NCBI RefSeq assembly: GCF_012935325.2
Contig: NZ_JABBYG020000012.1
Span: 62,001 to 126,000, forward strand
Source: Paenibacillus sp. PL91
GTDB lineage: Bacteria > Bacillota > Bacilli > Paenibacillales > Paenibacillaceae
Direction of reading: 5' to 3'
DNA: 64,000 nucleotides
The notes beneath the pieces were generated by a model. That model made no database searches, had not been told where the DNA came from, and worked only from the letters and a program-made list of their open reading frames with translations. The translations under genes were made by a program, and so were the position numbers. Numbering within the stretch: position 1 is the first letter of the stretch; the number at the start of each line of letters is the position of its first letter. Below are positions 8,739 through 17,247 of this stretch, piece by piece.

Positions 8739-9533
8739 AGCTTTAAAGATAAGGTCGTGCTTATAACGGGCGGCGGCTCTGGTATCGGCAGGGTAAGCGC
8801 GCAATTGTTCGCTGCCGAAGGCGCGCATGTAGTTATTGCGGATTGGAACGAGGCAGAGGGGCAGCGTGCAGCAGGTGAGCTAAATGAACAATACGCAATC
8901 GTGAAAGGGCTTTCAACCAAGGCGGCGCAAGCGAGAGCGATAGCGATTCAAACGGATGTATCAAAAGAGAATGCGGTTAAGGAGCTGATGGATAAAACGC
9001 GCCAAGCGTTCGGCCAGCTCGATGTGCTGTTCAATAATGCGGCCGTCATTTTGCCCAAGCCGCTTGAGGAAATCGATGAGCAGTCATTTGATCATGTGCT
9101 TGCGGTGAATGTGAAGGGCGCCTATTTGACGATTAAGCACGCGATTCCGCTATTGCGCCAATCTAAAGGCTCGATTGTCAACATGGCTTCGCTTAACGGG
9201 CTTGTAGGCCAGCGGCAAAATCCGATTTATGCCGCGTCCAAAGGGGCCGTTATTGCTATGACCAAATCGCTGGCGCTAGACTTTGCCGCAGATGGCGTAA
9301 GAGTCAACTGCGTATGTCCGGCGGGGGTGCTGACGCCCTTATTGGAAGCGTGGACAAGGCAGCAGCCAGATCCTGCTGCAGCGATGCAGGCGCTGAATGC
9401 GATGCACCCGCTTGGCCGTCCGGCAACCTCGGAGGAGGTTGCGCAGGCGGTATTGTTTTTGGCTTCGCAGCAAGCGGCCTTTATTACCGGAGTAGCGCTG
9501 CCTGTAGAAGGCGGCGCTTCGCTAGGCTATTAA
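8736..9533 (+). CDS. Short-chain dehydrogenase, probable L-fucose dehydrogenase
   Basis: 265 residues from TTG. Rossmann motif TGGGSGIG at residues 11-18, LFNNAAV in place of the usual NNAG, and a catalytic Ser-Tyr-Lys set in NMASLNGL and IYAASKG. It is the first gene of a five-gene operon with a sugar-acid dehydratase, a second SDR, an FAH-family hydrolase and a GH95 fucosidase. In the known non-phosphorylating L-fucose route an SDR oxidises L-fucose to L-fucono-lactone with NAD(P)+. Which of the two SDRs does this first step and which oxidises 2-keto-3-deoxy-L-fuconate cannot be decided from sequence alone. Confidence 0.8.
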   Translation: MSFKDKVVLITGGGSGIGRVSAQLFAAEGAHVVIADWNEAEGQRAAGELNEQYAIVKGLSTKAAQARAIAIQTDVSKENAVKELMDKTRQAFGQLDVLFNNAAVILPKPLEEIDEQSFDHVLAVNVKGAYLTIKHAIPLLRQSKGSIVNMASLNGLVGQRQNPIYAASKGAVIAMTKSLALDFAADGVRVNCVCPAGVLTPLLEAWTRQQPDPAAAMQALNAMHPLGRPATSEEVAQAVLFLASQQAAFITGVALPVEGGASLGY

Positions 9534-9553
9534 TCGAAATCAAGGGAGAGCTA

Positions 9554-10654
9554 ATGGTGAAAATTACAAAAGTGGAAACGTTTGTGCTTCACGTACCGAT
9601 TGATCCGCCGATTACGGATGCTATTAATGTAGCGACGCATTGGGGGCTTTCAGGCGTTCGGATTTTTACGGATGAAGGTTTTGTCGGATATGGCTACACG
9701 GGAACCTGCGCGCATGGCGACGATATGATCGTGGATACGATCGACCGTTATTATGCGCCAGAGCTGATCGGCAAGGACCCTTTTATGGTAAAGGAAATTT
9801 GGGATACGCTGCGGTACGGCAAGATGCACTGGATCGGCCGGGCAGGCATTACGCATATGGCGCTGGCTGCCGTTGATATTGCGCTTTGGGACATTATGGC
9901 GAAGGCGTCCAATAAGCCGTTATGGCAGTATCTCGGCGGACATAAATCTAAAGGCATCAAAGCCTATAACACGAACGGCGGCTGGCTGAACTGGTCGAAG
10001 GAGCGCTTGCTGAAGGATGTAACGGACATCGTCGAGCAGGGCTTTACGGGCGTGAAAATCAAGGTCGGCAAGTCTGATCCGCATGAGGATTACGACCGGG
10101 TGAAGGCGGTTCGCAAAGCGATTGGCGATCAAGTCATTTTTATGATCGACGTCAATCAGCAGTGGAATATCAATACGGCGATGACGTGGGGCAAGAAGCT
10201 GGAGGAGTTTGATTTATTTTGGCTGGAGGAGCCGCTTAATCCCGATGATATCCTTGGGCACAAAAAGCTGGCGGACGCGCTTAACGTTCCGATTGCGCTC
10301 GGCGAGCATGTCTATTCCAAATACGCGTTCCGCGATTACATTCATCAAGGAGCGATCGAATACTGTCAGGTCGACGTGACTCGGGTGGCGGGCATTACGG
10401 AATGGCTGCAGGTGGCGGGACTGGCGGCAGCCTATGACATACCGGTTTGCCCGCATGTCGGCGACATGGGACAAATCCATCAGCATCTGGTAGCTGCTAC
10501 GCCGGGGGCTATTATGCTGGAGTATATCCCTTGGATTAGAACGATCTTTTCCGAGCCGGCAACCGTTAAGAATGGGCATTATGTACTGCCGGAGCTGCCG
10601 GGCGCCTCCACTGAAATCATTCCTAAATACTTTAATGAGTTCCGTATCCGATAG
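9554..10654 (+). CDS. Enolase-superfamily sugar acid dehydratase, probable L-fuconate dehydratase
   Basis: 366 residues from ATG 9554 (AAGGGAGAG three bases before); a longer open frame upstream overlaps the SDR and is not needed. Metal ligands of the mandelate-racemase group are visible: D199 in FMIDVNQQW, E225 in WLEEPLNP and E251 in LGEHVYS. The KxK base pair is K168-I-K170 in GVKIKVG, and the partner His is H301 in CPHVGDMG with D274 upstream. The enzyme would remove water from L-fuconate to give 2-keto-3-deoxy-L-fuconate. The substrate is inferred from the fucosidase and dehydrogenase neighbours; galactonate- or rhamnonate-type acids are alternatives. It is shorter than the roughly 440-residue Xanthomonas FucD. 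Confidence 0.82.
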   Translation: MVKITKVETFVLHVPIDPPITDAINVATHWGLSGVRIFTDEGFVGYGYTGTCAHGDDMIVDTIDRYYAPELIGKDPFMVKEIWDTLRYGKMHWIGRAGITHMALAAVDIALWDIMAKASNKPLWQYLGGHKSKGIKAYNTNGGWLNWSKERLLKDVTDIVEQGFTGVKIKVGKSDPHEDYDRVKAVRKAIGDQVIFMIDVNQQWNINTAMTWGKKLEEFDLFWLEEPLNPDDILGHKKLADALNVPIALGEHVYSKYAFRDYIHQGAIEYCQVDVTRVAGITEWLQVAGLAAAYDIPVCPHVGDMGQIHQHLVAATPGAIMLEYIPWIRTIFSEPATVKNGHYVLPELPGASTEIIPKYFNEFRIR

Positions 10655-10674
10655 TGAAAGGGAGGAGCTTGCCG

Positions 10675-11448
10675 ATGAGACTTCAGGGCAAGGTTGCGCT
10701 CCTAACGGGAGCTGGTTCGGGAATTGGAAAAACGACAGCCGAGCTATTCGCAAAAGAGGGAGCGACGGTCATCGTTAATGATATTGATCAGTCAAAAGGC
10801 AAAGAGACGGCAAAAGGCATTCAAGCAGGCGGCGGCAGCGCCTTGTTCCTCCACGCCGATGTTACGGATTCGGATTCGGTCCAAACGATGGTTAAGGAAG
10901 CGATCAAAGCCTACGCTAAGATCGATATTTTGTTCAATAACGCGGGCATTAGCGGAGTAGGGGCGCTGCATGAGATCGAGCCGGAGGCTTGGGACCGCGT
11001 TGTTCAGGTCAATCTGCGGGGCGTATTCCTGCCCTCCAAGCATGTGCTTCCGCACATGATGGAGCGCAAGGCCGGCAATATCATCAACATGTCGTCTTGC
11101 ATCGCGGAGATCGGCCTCGCGCGCCGCGCCTCCTACTCGGCTACGAAAGGTGCCGTGCTGGCGCTAACCAAGTCGATGCAGGTGGATTATGCCAAATATA
11201 ATATCCGCGTGAATGCGATTTTGCCGGGAACGATTATGACGCCGTTCGTTGAGCAATATCTAAAGAACGCCTACGAAGATCCTGAAGCGGCAATTGCGGC
11301 CATTAAGACAAGGCAGCTCAGCGGTGAGCTGGGAAGACCCGAGGATGTGGCGAACGGCGTACTGTTTCTGGCTTCCGATGAATCCTCCTTTATGATGGGC
11401 TCGCCTTTATACATGGATGGCGGTGTCGTGTTCGGCAAGGATGCTTAA
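10675..11448 (+). CDS. Short-chain dehydrogenase, probable 2-keto-3-deoxy-L-fuconate dehydrogenase
   Basis: 257 residues from ATG 10675, seven bases after GGGAGGAG. TGAGSGIG cofactor loop, NNAG in LFNNAGISG, and a catalytic set in MSSCIAE and SYSATKGA. It lies 20 bases after the dehydratase gene and 29 before the FAH-family gene. Between these two steps the known pathway needs an NAD+-dependent oxidation of 2-keto-3-deoxy-L-fuconate to the 2,4-diketo acid, which is the natural role here. It is clearly divergent from the SDR at 8736, so the pair is not a simple recent duplication. Confidence 0.82.
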   Translation: MRLQGKVALLTGAGSGIGKTTAELFAKEGATVIVNDIDQSKGKETAKGIQAGGGSALFLHADVTDSDSVQTMVKEAIKAYAKIDILFNNAGISGVGALHEIEPEAWDRVVQVNLRGVFLPSKHVLPHMMERKAGNIINMSSCIAEIGLARRASYSATKGAVLALTKSMQVDYAKYNIRVNAILPGTIMTPFVEQYLKNAYEDPEAAIAAIKTRQLSGELGRPEDVANGVLFLASDESSFMMGSPLYMDGGVVFGKDA

Positions 11449-11477
11449 TTCACAATACGAAAGGATGGCATGACATT

Positions 11478-12395
11478 ATGAAGCTGGTAACCATTGAGCA
11501 AGACGGACAATTTAGACTCGGAGTAAAGCTGGATGGCCGAATCCTCGATATGAAATCGGCGCTGGAGCGACTGCCGGATGCGGATGTTCCAACGGACATC
11601 ATGGCTGTCATTGAAGGCGGAGAGAAAAGCGTTCGAGCGATAACGGCTTATACGGAGCGCTTGCTTGAATCCGCCGAGCATGCCGAAGCGGTGCTCCTCC
11701 ATGAGGAGGCGGTTCAATTTGGTCCCTGCGTGACCAGGCCTAACAAAATCATCTGCGTAGGACTCAATTATAGGCAGCATGCGATCGAGACAAATGCGCC
11801 CATTCCGAAGTATCCGATTTTGTTCAACAAGTTCAACAATACGCTTACGGGGCATCAGAAGGATATTGCGCTGCCTGAGCGCGTAACGTCCCAGGTCGAT
11901 TATGAGGCGGAGCTCGTCATCGTCATCGGAAAGACGGCCAAATACGTGAGCAAGGAAGAAGCGCTGCAGCATGTATTCGGTTATTGCAACGTAAACGACC
12001 TATCGGCTCGGGATCTTCAGATGAGAACCCAGCAATGGCTGCTCGGCAAAAGCTGCGACGATTTCAGCCCGCTCGGCCCTTATCTGGTGACGGCGGACGA
12101 GATCGCTGATCCGAATGATTTGGAGATCAAATGCACCGTGAACGGGGAAACTCGCCAGCACTCCAATACATCCGACATGATTTTTCCATGCGACGAGGTG
12201 GTTAGCTACATCTCGCAGCATATGACGCTTGTGCCGGGCGATATTATTTTGACGGGAACGCCTGAGGGCGTCGTGCTTGGCTATCCGGAGGAGAAGCGGG
12301 TTTACTTGAAGGACGGCGACGTGGTGACGATTGAGATCGAGAAGCTTGGGCGTCTAACCAATCGATTGGTAAGCGAAGCTTACTCTAATCTATAG
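11478..12395 (+). CDS. Fumarylacetoacetate-hydrolase-family enzyme, probable 2,4-diketo-3-deoxy-L-fuconate hydrolase
   Basis: 305 residues: a short N-terminal domain to about residue 70 and then the FAH fold. Recognisable family runs are IICVGLNYRQHA, a metal-ligand acidic cluster in VDYEAELVIVIGK, the aspartate run CNVNDLSARDLQ, and GDIILTGTPEGV near the C-terminus. In the oxidative fucose route this family cleaves the diketo acid to pyruvate and L-lactate. Being encoded directly after the second dehydrogenase supports that role. Other beta-diketo acid substrates are possible for isolated FAH enzymes but less likely here. Confidence 0.85.
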   Translation: MKLVTIEQDGQFRLGVKLDGRILDMKSALERLPDADVPTDIMAVIEGGEKSVRAITAYTERLLESAEHAEAVLLHEEAVQFGPCVTRPNKIICVGLNYRQHAIETNAPIPKYPILFNKFNNTLTGHQKDIALPERVTSQVDYEAELVIVIGKTAKYVSKEEALQHVFGYCNVNDLSARDLQMRTQQWLLGKSCDDFSPLGPYLVTADEIADPNDLEIKCTVNGETRQHSNTSDMIFPCDEVVSYISQHMTLVPGDIILTGTPEGVVLGYPEEKRVYLKDGDVVTIEIEKLGRLTNRLVSEAYSNL

Positions 12396-12413
12396 CTAAG
12401 GGATGGGTATGGT

Positions 12414-14741
12414 ATGAATCATTCGAAGCTTTGGTATAAAGGGGAAGCGGCGGATTGGAAGCAAGGGCTGCCGATCGGAAACGGAAGAATAGGCGCCGTC
12501 ATCCATGGTGGAATTAATAATGAAATATGGAGCATGACAGAAATTACGTATTGGTCGGGCAAAACGGAGCGTATTCCGGGCAGCGGCAGCGCGAAAGCCG
12601 ATCTGGAGCGGATGAGAGAGCAATTTTTTAGAGGAGATTACAACGAGGGTGACCGGCTCGCCAAGCAGGCGCTGCAGCCTAAGAAGCAGAACTTCGGCAC
12701 GAACCTGTCGGTTTGCGATGTGACCCTGCGGTTCGGGCAGCAAGGAGAGAATTTAATACGCGAGCTGAGCTTGGAACATGCAATCGCGCAGCTTTCCTAT
12801 ACGCAGTCGGGCAATAAGATCACCCGCGAAACGTTCGCCACGCATGCCGACGGCATCGTAGTATCACGGGTCAAGGGTGAGCAAGCCGGAGCAGTTTCCT
12901 TCTCGCTGGGCGTTAAAGGCCGCACGGGTAATTTTGCGACGGTGGTCACGGACGAGGACACGATCTTCTTTCATGGCCAAGCGACGGAAGACATGCATAG
13001 CGACGGAAAATGCGGCGTATTTTGCGAGGGCAAGGTTAAGGTTGTTGCCGTGGGCGGCACCGTTCAAAGCGGGGATAACGAAATCGTAGTATCGCATGCG
13101 GATGAGGCGATTATTTATTTTGCGCTTCATACGGATTATAGAAAAGAAGATGACAAGTGGACGCTGGAAGGCGATAAGCAGATCGCGGCGGCAATCGCCA
13201 AAGGCTATGAGCGCCTTAAGGAGGAGCATATTGCCGACTATAGGAAGCTGTACGCAAGGGTGGCAATCGACTTAGGCGACACGGAGAGCGGCAAGCTGCC
13301 GACAGACGAGAGAATGAAGCGATTCCGTAACGGGCAGCAGGATGATGCGGATTTGATCGCTTTGTTTTTCCAATATGGCCGCTACTTGACGATTGCCGGT
13401 ACACGTGAGGATTCGCCGCTGCCGCTGCATTTGCAAGGGATATGGAATGACGGGGAAGCGAATCGCATGGCTTGGAGCTGCGACTACCATCTGGACGTCA
13501 ATACACAAATGAACTACTACCCGACGGAAATCAGCAACTTGGCTGAATGCCATGTGCCATTGATGAACTACATCGAGCGGCTGTCTATCGCGGGCAGGCA
13601 AGCAGCAAAGGATTTCTACGGAAGCGAGGGCTGGGTTGCGCATGTATTCTCGAATGCATGGGGCTTCTCGGCGCCGGGCTGGGAAACGGGCTGGGGACTT
13701 AACGTAACGGGCGGGCTATGGATCGCCACTCATCTGAAGGAGCATTATGAATATGGGCTAGACCATGCATTTCTTACGAAGCAGGCGTATCCGGTCATGA
13801 AGGAAGCCGCAGCTTTTTTCCTCGACTATATGACGGTGCATCCGGGCAATGGCTGGCTCGTAACGGGTCCGTCGAATTCGCCCGAGAACAGCTTCTATAC
13901 GAGCAACCGCGAGGAGGGGGCGCAGCAGCTGTCGATGGGCTCGACGATGGATCAAGTGCTGGTGCGTGATTTGTTCACCTTCTGCTTAGAGACAGCTGAG
14001 CTGCTGCAAGCTGATCCGGAGCTTCAGGCAAAGCTGAAGCAAGCGATACCGCTGCTGCCGCCGCTCCAGATCGGGAAGCGGGGACAGCTGCAGGAATGGC
14101 TGGAGGATTATGAAGAGGCGCAGCCGGAGCATCGCCACCTTGCCCATCTCTTCGCCTTATATCCGGGCAACCAAATTACGCCAAGGAAAACGCCGGAGCT
14201 GAGTGCAGCCGCCAGGGAAACACTGATTGGCCGAATGCAGACCGATGAGCTCGAAGACATTGAATTTACGGCTGTATTGTTCGCAACCGGCTTCTCCAGA
14301 CTGTTTGACGGAGATCGTGCGCTGAGGCATATAACCCATCTGATCGGGGAGCTGTGCTTCGATAATATGCTGACGTACTCCAAGGCGGGCGTTGCCGGAG
14401 CAGAGACGAACATTTTCGTCATTGACGGCAATTACGGAGGAACCGCGGCGGTGGCGGACTTGCTGCTGCAAAGCAATGCCGGCGAAATTCATTTGCTTCC
14501 GGCGCTTCCGGCCGTTTGGGCGAAGGGCTCCTATAAGGGGCTGCGGGCAAAGGGAAATGCGGAGGTCGATGTAGCATGGGAAAATGGCAAGCTGACGGAA
14601 GCGACGATTCGAGCCTTTTCCGCAGGGGAGGCTATCGTACGATTTGGTGAGCAAGCCCTGTCGATTACGCTTGTTCCCGGCCATGTATATAGGCTTGATC
14701 CCAACCTGCAAGTTACTGAACAGCAGGCGGCACACATCTAA
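12414..14741 (+). CDS. GH95 alpha-L-fucosidase, intracellular
   Basis: 775 residues with no signal peptide, so it would act on imported oligosaccharides. GH95 markers: LPIGNGRIGAVIHGG at the N-terminus, LPLHLQGIWND, the Asn-rich active-site run DVNTQMNYYPTE, the acidic run EWLEDYEEAQPEHRHLAHLF that holds the general acid, and FVIDGNYGGTAAVADLLLQ. The family hydrolyses alpha-1,2-linked L-fucose (xyloglucan, mucin-type glycans) or related L-galactose. Odd point: the region after TPELSAAARETL, usually GWS-AW-N-WARL in the family as I know it, reads DIEFTAVLFATGFSRL, so it may be a divergent subgroup. Last gene of the fucose operon, 18 bases after the hydrolase gene. Confidence 0.88.
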   Translation: MNHSKLWYKGEAADWKQGLPIGNGRIGAVIHGGINNEIWSMTEITYWSGKTERIPGSGSAKADLERMREQFFRGDYNEGDRLAKQALQPKKQNFGTNLSVCDVTLRFGQQGENLIRELSLEHAIAQLSYTQSGNKITRETFATHADGIVVSRVKGEQAGAVSFSLGVKGRTGNFATVVTDEDTIFFHGQATEDMHSDGKCGVFCEGKVKVVAVGGTVQSGDNEIVVSHADEAIIYFALHTDYRKEDDKWTLEGDKQIAAAIAKGYERLKEEHIADYRKLYARVAIDLGDTESGKLPTDERMKRFRNGQQDDADLIALFFQYGRYLTIAGTREDSPLPLHLQGIWNDGEANRMAWSCDYHLDVNTQMNYYPTEISNLAECHVPLMNYIERLSIAGRQAAKDFYGSEGWVAHVFSNAWGFSAPGWETGWGLNVTGGLWIATHLKEHYEYGLDHAFLTKQAYPVMKEAAAFFLDYMTVHPGNGWLVTGPSNSPENSFYTSNREEGAQQLSMGSTMDQVLVRDLFTFCLETAELLQADPELQAKLKQAIPLLPPLQIGKRGQLQEWLEDYEEAQPEHRHLAHLFALYPGNQITPRKTPELSAAARETLIGRMQTDELEDIEFTAVLFATGFSRLFDGDRALRHITHLIGELCFDNMLTYSKAGVAGAETNIFVIDGNYGGTAAVADLLLQSNAGEIHLLPALPAVWAKGSYKGLRAKGNAEVDVAWENGKLTEATIRAFSAGEAIVRFGEQALSITLVPGHVYRLDPNLQVTEQQAAHI

Positions 14742-14760
14742 TTAACCTCATAAACGAATG

Positions 14761-14796
14761 AGACAACTACCTATTTCTTAATAGTAGTTGTCTTTT
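14761..14796 (+). terminator. Terminator of the fucose operon
   Basis: AGACAACTAC pairs with GTAGTTGTCT around a 13-base loop, followed by TTTT. Confidence 0.85.
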
Positions 14797-14864
14797 CGCA
14801 TCATTAGGTTATTATGAATGAGCGGAGCTTTTTTTAAAGCAGGACGTATATATTTTCTTTACTA

Positions 14865-14878
14865 TGTAAGCGCTTTTA
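14865..14878 (+). promoter_or_regulatory. cre-like CcpA site upstream of the YesN-type regulator
   Basis: TGTAAGCGCTTTTA matches the cre pattern TGWAANCGNTNWCA at 13 of 14 positions and lies 24 bases before the start codon, a suitable place for carbon catabolite repression. Confidence 0.6.
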
Positions 14879-14901
14879 TAAGAGGGGGGAGGTGATTAGC
14901 C

Positions 14902-17202
14902 GTGCCAAAGTACTCAACCATATTTCGCAAATTTCTTATTTCCTATCTTATTATTTTGATTATTCCAAGCATAGCGGGCTTTGTGTCCTATCGAACTTCA
15001 ATTGAAGTGACAGAGTCTATTTCCATCGAAAATAGCATCACACAGCTTGAGCGAAGCGAGGAAATATTGGAGAGGAGAATGGTTGAGGTCGAGGGCTTCA
15101 CGAGGCAGCTAGCCTTGAATCCGGATTTAAACAAGTTAATGAATGAGAAAAAAAATGGCGAGGCGGTAAACGTCTACGGCATTTGGAGCCTGTTGAAGCA
15201 GGTTACGCCCTTTAGCCAGACGAATGATTTTTTGCAAAACTATTTTATCTACTTAAGCAATTATGACGTTATATTTACGCAGGGCTCAGCCTATTTCAGG
15301 CCGGAGCATTATTACGAGAACTATCGCTATACCGACCTTACGCTTGAGGAATGGAAGAAAACGGTGCTGGATCAAACGCATCGCAGCGAAATTAAGCCGC
15401 TCAGCTCTTTTCTAAATAATGCCAAGCAGACTTCGGTCATTACGTATATGCAGTCGCTTCCACTGGACAGCTTTAGCGGCTCATCGCCTGCTACGGTTGT
15501 CGTTATTATCGATGAGGAAAATATTTCGAATCTGCTCGCTGGACTTGAGGACCGATACGGCGGATGGGCTCATATTAGCGATGCGCAGGGGAATACGATC
15601 GGTTTGAGGGGCATAAGCGAGGCCGATGCGAAGCAGCTATCGTCAGATGCGAAGCTTGACCAGGATAAGCTCAGCCAGTTCTACAATGACGACCTCGTCA
15701 TTACGATCCATTCCGACAAGAACGGCTGGATCTACCGGGCAGGAATCCCGAAGCAGGTGCTGATGGCAAACGCGAATCAAATCAAGCATATTACTTGGAT
15801 GGTGACCGGTGCGGCGCTGCTGCTCGGGCTTCTTGCCGGCCTTGTATTGTCCTATCGCAACAGCGCTCCGATCAACAGGCTGCTTAGCGTCATGAAAGAG
15901 CAATTTGGCAAAGACGGAATAACGGGACGGAACGAATACGACTTTTTGCAGGGCAATATTTCAAATATCATTACGAGCAACCGGCAGCTGGAAAATGAAC
16001 TAAATCGCCAGCTCCCTCTCGTACGGGACGGCTTCTTAAAACGGCTCATCGCGGGCGAGTTCCAGACGACGGATGAAATTATAGCAGCCGCGGCGCAGTC
16101 GGACACGCGGTTCGCTACGAATGCCGGGTACGTCGGTGTGCTGCAAATCAACGGATATTCGGGCATGGATAGCGTCGAAATATTGAATGAGCTTTACGCA
16201 GCAAGACTCATTCTGAAGCAGACCCTATCTACGCTGGACGGCCATCTCCACATGACGGACCTTGGATCGGACAAAGTGGTGATGATTTTTACTGCGCAAG
16301 AAGGTGACGCTTGCTGCGAGGCGGCAAGAGAGAGAATCGATGATACGCTCGGCAAGCTAGCCGATATCGCGTATGGCGAATACAAAATTTCGTTCAACGC
16401 AGCTATTGGGGATTCCTTCTCGGCGATGATCGACGTGAGCCATTCCTATGAGCAAGCGAAGCAAATGATGGAGTACACCGAGTATGCGAGCAAGAAGAGC
16501 ATCATCTGGTTTGCCGATTCCAGGCTGGAGACGGCGACGTATTACTACCCGATGGATATCGAGCAGCGTCTGATTAGTACGATCCGCGCGGGCGAGCCTG
16601 ATGAAGCGAAGCGCATGGTCCTATCCGTTATGGAGAAAAACACAGAAAACCAGCAGCTCTCGATCGAAATGAAGCAGCAGCTGGTTGGCGAGCTGAAGGG
16701 TACGCTGCTGAAGCTGCTTGATCAGAAAGCATTTATGGAATCGGAGCTGCTGCATACGCTGAAAAATCAAATCATCAGCATCCAAGCCTCGAATGCGATT
16801 GGCGTTATTCAGGATGAAATCGTCGAAATCGTCGATGCGTTATGCCGGGTAATCAACAGCAAAAAGAATCATGCGCATATTCAAACCGTCGAGGAAATAA
16901 AACAATTCATAGCCGAAGCCTACGGTGATTCCGAGCTGACCTTATACCGGATTGCGGAGAAGGTAGAGCGTCCCGAGAAATATATTTCTCAACTGTTCAA
17001 GGAGGTCACGGATATCAATGTATCCGACTACTTGGAAATGATCAGAATCGAGCAGGCGTCCGCCCTGCTAAGGACGAATGCATGCACGGTCGACGAGATC
17101 GCTGTTCGCGTTGGCTATAACAGCTCGCATTCGTTCCGCAGAGCCTTCAAGCGAGTGATGGGCATTGCGCCGAGCGCATATCGGCAATCGATACAAATAT
17201 AA
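14902..17202 (+). CDS. Membrane-anchored AraC/YesN-type sensor regulator
   Basis: 766 residues from GTG with GGGGGGAGGTG upstream. One membrane helix lies at about residues 10-30 (FLISYLIILIIPSIAGFV), an extracellular sensor domain at about 31-295, and a second helix at about 298-318 (TWMVTGAALLLGLLAGLVL). A cytoplasmic linker follows, then a C-terminal AraC DNA-binding domain from about 660 (LYRIAEKVERPEKYISQLF, then DEIAVRVGYNSSHSFRRAF and APSAYR). Such one-component receptors sit next to the sugar ABC operons they control in Paenibacillus. It directly precedes the binding-protein gene with a 45-base gap. It probably senses an extracellular glycan fragment. Confidence 0.9.
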   Translation: MPKYSTIFRKFLISYLIILIIPSIAGFVSYRTSIEVTESISIENSITQLERSEEILERRMVEVEGFTRQLALNPDLNKLMNEKKNGEAVNVYGIWSLLKQVTPFSQTNDFLQNYFIYLSNYDVIFTQGSAYFRPEHYYENYRYTDLTLEEWKKTVLDQTHRSEIKPLSSFLNNAKQTSVITYMQSLPLDSFSGSSPATVVVIIDEENISNLLAGLEDRYGGWAHISDAQGNTIGLRGISEADAKQLSSDAKLDQDKLSQFYNDDLVITIHSDKNGWIYRAGIPKQVLMANANQIKHITWMVTGAALLLGLLAGLVLSYRNSAPINRLLSVMKEQFGKDGITGRNEYDFLQGNISNIITSNRQLENELNRQLPLVRDGFLKRLIAGEFQTTDEIIAAAAQSDTRFATNAGYVGVLQINGYSGMDSVEILNELYAARLILKQTLSTLDGHLHMTDLGSDKVVMIFTAQEGDACCEAARERIDDTLGKLADIAYGEYKISFNAAIGDSFSAMIDVSHSYEQAKQMMEYTEYASKKSIIWFADSRLETATYYYPMDIEQRLISTIRAGEPDEAKRMVLSVMEKNTENQQLSIEMKQQLVGELKGTLLKLLDQKAFMESELLHTLKNQIISIQASNAIGVIQDEIVEIVDALCRVINSKKNHAHIQTVEEIKQFIAEAYGDSELTLYRIAEKVERPEKYISQLFKEVTDINVSDYLEMIRIEQASALLRTNACTVDEIAVRVGYNSSHSFRRAFKRVMGIAPSAYRQSIQI

Positions 17203-17247
17203 GCCTTCGGGGCCGATGGTGACGGTGTGTACAAGGAGAGGATCGGA

